A DNA stretch of 42,960 bases from CAWULT01 sp963923455 (GTDB lineage Bacteria; Acidobacteriota; Vicinamibacteria; Vicinamibacterales; UBA2999): positions 1 to 42,960 of the forward strand of contig CAWULT010000028.1 in the NCBI GenBank assembly GCA_963923455.1, given 5' to 3'. The notes below the pieces were generated by a model. The model had not been told where the DNA came from, did not search any database, and saw only the letters and a list, made by a program, of their open reading frames with translations. Below are positions 37,917 to 42,960 of the stretch, piece after piece. A program made the position numbers and the translations under genes. Every line of letters starts with the position of its first letter. Position 1 is the stretch's first letter.

Positions 37917-39302
37917 TCAGCCGTGGAAGATCTTGCCCGGGTTCAGGATGCCGTGCGGATCGAAGGCCGCCTTCACGCGCTGCATCAGCGCGATCTGCGT
38001 CTCCGACAGCTCGAGCCGCAGGAACGGCGCCTTCGCGAAGCCGATGCCGTGCTCACCGCTGATGGAGCCCTCCAGGGCGACGACGCGCGTGAAGAGCTCC
38101 CGCTCCGCCACGCCAGCCCGGGCGCGCTGGGCCTCGTCGCCCGCCGGCACCATGATGTTGACGTGGATGTTCCCGTCGCCGGCGTGACCGAAGCAGGCGA
38201 TGCGCAGATCGTGCGCCGCCTTCAGCCGCGCGACTTCCGCGAAGAGTTCCGGCACGCGGCCGCGGGGCACCACGACGTCGTGGTTGATCTTGACGAGCCC
38301 GGTGGCCTTCAGCGCGGGCGAGAGGGCCCGCCGCACGCGCCACACCTCGTCGCGTTCGGCCGCGGTCGCGGCCCGGACCACGACGAGCGCCCCCACCTCG
38401 CGGCAGGCCGCGTCGACCCGGGCGATCTCCTCGTCCACGGCGGCAGGCGTGCCGTCGGACTCGACGATCACCACCGCGCGGCTGCCCGCCGGCGCCACGG
38501 CGCGGCCCACGTGCGCCTCCACGGCCCGGAGCGAGTCCTCGTCGATCAGTTCGATCGCCGCGGGTACGACGCGCTTCCCGATGAGCGCGGTCACGGCGTC
38601 GACGGCCCCGGCGATGCCGGCGAACGCCGCCAGCAGAGTCGCCCGGGCCGGCGGCAACGGCACCAGGCGCAGCCACACTCGCGTGATGATGCCGAGCGTG
38701 CCCTCCGATCCGACGAGCAGCTGCGTCAGGTCGTAGCCGACGACGTTCTTCACGGCCTTGGACCCGGTGCGGATCACCTCCCCGGTTGGCAGCACCACCT
38801 CGAGCCCCAGCACGTAGCGCTTGGTGACACCGTACTTGAACGCGCGGGGGCCGCCGGCGCACTCCGCCACGTTGCCGCCGATCGACGAAAGCTCCAGGCT
38901 GGCCGGATCGGGCGGATAGAACAGCCCGACGGCCTCCACCGCGCGCTGGAGCTCGCCGGTGATGACGGCCGGCTCGACGCTGGCCACCAGGTTCACGGGA
39001 TCGATCTCGAGGATCCGGTTCAGCCGCTCGACCGAGAGCACGACACCGCCCGCCGTGGGCACGGCGCCGCCGGTGTAGCCCGTGCCGGCGCCCCGGACGA
39101 CCAAGGGCACCCGGTGTGCATCGCACAGCCGCGCAACGGCCGCGACCTGTCCGGTGTCGGCCGGGACGACGACGAGCTCGGGGCGACGGCCCTGACCGAG
39201 CGCGTCGGCAGCGTACCGGTCCCGCTGGTCGGGCCGTGTCCAGACGGCGTCATCACCGACCGCGCGGCGCAGCGCCCCGACGAATGCCTCCGGCAGCGGC
39301 AC
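37917..39302 (-). CDS. FAD-linked oxidase, GlcD/D-lactate dehydrogenase type
   Basis: A 461-residue flavoprotein that oxidises a 2-hydroxy acid (glycolate, D-lactate or D-2-hydroxyglutarate). The PCMH FAD domain has VRGAGTGYTGGAVP (phosphate loop), YPPDPASLELSSIGGNVAEC and GLEVVLPTGEVIRTG; the C-terminal oxidase domain has CFGHAGDGNIHVNIM (metal or substrate His) and GSISGEHGIGFAK. No glcE, glcF or Fe-S partner lies alongside, so it may be the single-subunit kind; the substrate is open. GTG 39302 has GAGGA 8 nt upstream. That Shine-Dalgarno shares two bases with the TGA of the aminotransferase upstream, a tight coupling. Confidence 0.9.
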   Translation of the reverse strand: MPLPEAFVGALRRAVGDDAVWTRPDQRDRYAADALGQGRRPELVVVPADTGQVAAVARLCDAHRVPLVVRGAGTGYTGGAVPTAGGVVLSVERLNRILEIDPVNLVASVEPAVITGELQRAVEAVGLFYPPDPASLELSSIGGNVAECAGGPRAFKYGVTKRYVLGLEVVLPTGEVIRTGSKAVKNVVGYDLTQLLVGSEGTLGIITRVWLRLVPLPPARATLLAAFAGIAGAVDAVTALIGKRVVPAAIELIDEDSLRAVEAHVGRAVAPAGSRAVVIVESDGTPAAVDEEIARVDAACREVGALVVVRAATAAERDEVWRVRRALSPALKATGLVKINHDVVVPRGRVPELFAEVARLKAAHDLRIACFGHAGDGNIHVNIMVPAGDEAQRARAGVAERELFTRVVALEGSISGEHGIGFAKAPFLRLELSETQIALMQRVKAAFDPHGILNPGKIFHG

Positions 39303-39313
39303 GGCGCCGGTCC

Positions 39314-40522
39314 TCACCGCGCGGCGCGGGCCCCGGCCGGCCGCACCGACTCGGCGAACCGCAGAATCCGCGTGGCTCCCTCCCGCAGCTGCTCCATCGA
39401 TGTCGCGTACGAGATCCGGATGTAGCCGGGGGCGGAGAAGGCCTCCCCGGGGGTCACCACCACGCGCTCGCGGTCGAGCAGCGCCTGGGCGAACGCGGCC
39501 GACGTCGCCAGGCCGTCCGGCGACAGCAGGCCCGTGATGTCGGGGAACAGGTAGAACGCCCCCTTCGGCTTCACGCACGCGATGGCCGGGTCGGCCGTCA
39601 GCCACGCGTGCACCTGGTCGCGGCGGCGCCGGTACTCCCGGCGCATCTCGTCGACGGCGGTCTGCGGTCCGGTGATCGCGGCCAGGGCCGCCTTCTGCGT
39701 AATCGAGGTGATGTTCGACGTGGACTGCCCCTGGATCACGTTGAACAGCGCCGTCAGCGCCGGCGGCGCGATGGTCCAGCCGCAGCGCCAGCCCGTCATC
39801 GCGTAGCCCTTCGAGGCGGACCCCGCCAGCACCGTGCGGTCCCGGTGGCGGTCGAAGAGCACCTTCGGCAGGTTGTGCGGCACCGCGTCGTAGATCAGCT
39901 GCTCGTAGCAGAGGTCCACGACGATCCAGATCCCCTTCGCCGCCGCGGCATCGGCGATGGCCGCGACGGCGGCCTCCGAGATCAGCGCCCCCGTCGGGTT
40001 GCCCGGCGAGTTCAGCACGATTGCCTTCGTGCGGGAGGTGATCGCCGACACGACCGCGTCCGCGTGCAGGGCGAAGCCGTCCTCCGGGCGCGTCGGCACG
40101 ATCACCGGCGTGCCGCCGGCCAGCTTCACCTGCTCGGGAATCGTCGGCCAGCACGGCGCATGCGTGATCACCTCGTCGCCGGGATCGACGAGGGCGAGCG
40201 CGCTGTTGAACAGCGCCTGCTTCCCGCCGACCGTGATCAACACCTCGGCGGGCGTGACGTCGATGCCGTAGTCGGCGCGGTAGCGCGCGCCGATCGCCTC
40301 CCGGAGCTCCGGAATGCCCGACGCGACCGTGTAGCGGGTGAAGTCGGCGTCGATGGCGGCCTTGGCCGCCGCCTTGACGTGCGGCGCCGTCGGGTAGTCG
40401 GGCTCGCCGATGCTGAAGTCGACGACCTCGTGCCCGGCCCGGCGCAGGCGCTCGGCCTCGGCCGCCACCTGCATCGTGGCGGACACGGCCACGCGCCCCA
40501 TCCGTTCCGCGAACATGCCCAT
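39314..40522 (-). CDS. Class I/II pyridoxal-phosphate aminotransferase (AspC-like)
   Basis: A 402-residue fold-type I aminotransferase. Landmarks are VDFSIGEPDYPTAPHVKAAA, YTVASGIPELREAIGARY, VLNSPGNPTGALI with the PLP-ring Asn, VVDLCYEQLIYD, and GSASKGYAMTGWRCGW with the Schiff-base Lys. The C-terminus has APGYIRISYATS with the carboxylate-binding Arg. It matches the subfamily of aspartate/prephenate aminotransferases (PatA/AspB) best. The recG-rsmD-coaD-aminotransferase order gives no substrate hint. ATG 40522 (MGM) is used; ATG 40516 is equivalent. It lies 8 bp after coaD. Confidence 0.93.
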   Translation of the reverse strand: MGMFAERMGRVAVSATMQVAAEAERLRRAGHEVVDFSIGEPDYPTAPHVKAAAKAAIDADFTRYTVASGIPELREAIGARYRADYGIDVTPAEVLITVGGKQALFNSALALVDPGDEVITHAPCWPTIPEQVKLAGGTPVIVPTRPEDGFALHADAVVSAITSRTKAIVLNSPGNPTGALISEAAVAAIADAAAAKGIWIVVDLCYEQLIYDAVPHNLPKVLFDRHRDRTVLAGSASKGYAMTGWRCGWTIAPPALTALFNVIQGQSTSNITSITQKAALAAITGPQTAVDEMRREYRRRRDQVHAWLTADPAIACVKPKGAFYLFPDITGLLSPDGLATSAAFAQALLDRERVVVTPGEAFSAPGYIRISYATSMEQLREGATRILRFAESVRPAGARAAR

Positions 40523-40530
40523 CGCCGCCC

Positions 40531-41043
40531 CTACGCCCTCGACGCGTCCTGCTTGCGGTGCATCCACTGCTCCACCGCGAAGGGCACGAGGCCACGCACG
40601 TCGCCGCCGAGGCTGAAGACTTCTTTGATCAGCCGCGAGCTGAGGTACGTGTACTGCTCGGCCGGCATCATGAACACGGTCTCGAGGGTCGGCTCGAGAT
40701 GACGGTTCATCAGCGCCATCTGGAACTCGTACTCGAAGTCGGATACGGCGCGGATACCGCGGACCACGGCACTCGCCCGCTTGCGCCGCGCGTAGTCGAC
40801 GAGCAGCCCGTCGAACGTCTCCACCTCGACGTTGGGGTACTCGCTGAACACCTCGCGGATGATCAGGATTCGCTCCTCGGGCGTGAAGAGCGGCCGCTTG
40901 TCCGGGTTGACCAGCACGGCGACCACGATGCGCTCGAACAGGTGCGCGCTGCGCAGGATGATGTCGACGTGCCCGTTCGTCAGCGGATCGAACGAACCCG
41001 GGAAGATGGCGATGCGACCGGCGGGCTGGCCTGGGGGATTCAT
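40531..41043 (-). CDS. coaD: Phosphopantetheine adenylyltransferase
   Basis: Fourth step of CoA synthesis: adenylates 4'-phosphopantetheine. The 170-residue protein has the nucleotidyltransferase motif GSFDPLTNGHVDII, VRGIRAVSDFEYEFQMALMN and the C-terminal YTYLSSRLIKEVFSLGGDV that is the CoaD signature. Length is standard. It overlaps rsmD by 4 nt, a widely conserved pairing. Confidence 0.97.
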   Translation of the reverse strand: MNPPGQPAGRIAIFPGSFDPLTNGHVDIILRSAHLFERIVVAVLVNPDKRPLFTPEERILIIREVFSEYPNVEVETFDGLLVDYARRKRASAVVRGIRAVSDFEYEFQMALMNRHLEPTLETVFMMPAEQYTYLSSRLIKEVFSLGGDVRGLVPFAVEQWMHRKQDASRA

Positions 41044-41633
41044 GGCGTCTCCGGCGGGCCCTTCGCGGCCCGCCCTGCGTCGTCACCGTCGGGAACCATC
41101 CTGACGAACAGGGTCAGGGAGCTGTCTCCAGACTTCACGTCGCGCACGCGGCGCAACGTCTCCGGCACCTCCGGCTCCCGTCGCGTCGCGCGCTCGAGGA
41201 CGATCAGCCCGTCCGGCGCGAGATGCCGGGCGGCCGCCTCGAGCAGGCCGCCCGTGTCCGACACCGCGTACGGCGGGTCGAGCAGGATGAGGTCGAACGT
41301 CGCGTCCGCCGAGAGCCCGCGGAGCACCGCCGCCACATCGCCGCACCGCGTAGTATAGACCGCCCCCGCGCCGCAGGCCGTGGCGTTGGCCTGCATCAGC
41401 CGCACGGCGCGCGCGTCGGCGTCGACGGCCAGCACCGACGCCGCCCCGCGGCTGATGGCCTCGAGCCCGACCGCGCCCGTGCCGGCGTAGCCATCGAACA
41501 CCCGGGCGGCGGGCACCCGCGGCGCGAGGACGTTGAACAGGGTTTCCCGCAGGCGATCCGAGGTCGGCCGCAGCCCCTCCCAGGTGGGCGTGGCCAGCCG
41601 ACGCCCCTTGAACCGGCCGGCGATGATCCGCAC
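41040..41633 (-). CDS. rsmD: 16S rRNA (guanine(966)-N2)-methyltransferase
   Basis: Methylates G966 of 16S rRNA with S-adenosylmethionine. The 197-residue protein starts RIIAGRFKGRRLATPTWEGL then RPTSDRLRETLFNVL, diagnostic of RsmD; the SAM site is VFDGYAGTGAVGLEAISRGA and the catalytic motif is LDPPY in ILLDPPYAVSD. The start is GTG 41633, 3 nt after the recG stop. It overlaps coaD by 4 nt. Confidence 0.96.
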   Translation of the reverse strand: MRIIAGRFKGRRLATPTWEGLRPTSDRLRETLFNVLAPRVPAARVFDGYAGTGAVGLEAISRGAASVLAVDADARAVRLMQANATACGAGAVYTTRCGDVAAVLRGLSADATFDLILLDPPYAVSDTGGLLEAAARHLAPDGLIVLERATRREPEVPETLRRVRDVKSGDSSLTLFVRMVPDGDDAGRAAKGPPETP

Positions 41634-41636
41634 GGG

Positions 41637-42960
<1,324 letters not shown>

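Noticed and set aside
37917..40595. Single open frame of 892 codons that would fuse the oxidase with an upstream protein
   Set aside because: The upstream half overlaps the aminotransferase in another frame and is shadow; the true oxidase starts at GTG 39302 behind a Shine-Dalgarno.

Overview
The window is a very GC-rich (about 70 % by eye), densely packed bacterial chromosome segment with about 38 protein genes and one tRNA. It has no insertion sequence, prophage, CRISPR array or plasmid function. The genes point to a Gram-negative (diderm) organism: outer-membrane barrel, lipoproteins, PBP1A, RimI/TsaB, PssA/Psd. An HspR-dnaJ-clpB heat-shock operon, many secreted TolB-like and M28 proteins and the high GC suggest Acidobacteriota, perhaps Vicinamibacteria; this placement is inference and no marker here proves it.

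Layout. 1-4.1 kb: a very large NtrY-like membrane histidine kinase without a response regulator beside it. 4.2-7.2 kb, minus strand: tsaB, rimI, a DUF465 protein, psd and pssA. 7.3-11.5 kb: mutS, translationally coupled to an orphan solute-binding lipoprotein. 11.5-14 kb, minus: a membrane TPR protein, tRNA-Arg(CCT), apt, acylphosphatase and a DUF4390 protein. 14-17.2 kb, plus: a serine-hydrolase-fold protein that has lost its catalytic residues, an outer-membrane beta-barrel and an M48 metalloprotease. 17.2-19.8 kb, minus: tag and PBP1A. 19.8-22.8 kb, plus: a secreted TolB-like propeller and an M28/PDZ peptidase. 22.9-23.6 kb, minus: a TerC/YkoY-type transporter.

23.7-27.7 kb: hspR-dnaJ-clpB behind a near-consensus promoter whose -35 box lies inside a perfect inverted repeat. 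27.9-32.9 kb, minus: the branched-chain amino-acid operon ilvB-ilvN-ilvC-ilvD. 33.1-33.9 kb: a lipoprotein with a VirB10-like C-terminal pattern. 33.9-36.2 kb, minus: a CDGSH protein, rho with its own promoter and a leader of about 170 nt, and a CoA-binding protein. 36.3-37.9 kb: a family-39 glycosyltransferase. 37.9-43 kb, minus: recG (cut by the window end), rsmD, coaD, an aminotransferase and a glycolate/lactate-oxidase type flavoprotein, all tightly packed.

Most of the window is housekeeping. The points most worth a second look are the degenerate serine hydrolase paired with a barrel protein, the HspR operator that overlaps its promoter, the VirB10-like lipoprotein, the polytopic NtrY-like kinase, two candidate leader peptides (before mutS and hspR), and a recurrent pattern of -10 boxes placed 6-12 nt before start codons, which suggests leaderless or nearly leaderless transcripts. 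No gene-free stretch exceeds 300 bases; the longest are 32885-33090 and 35623-35836 and both are described.
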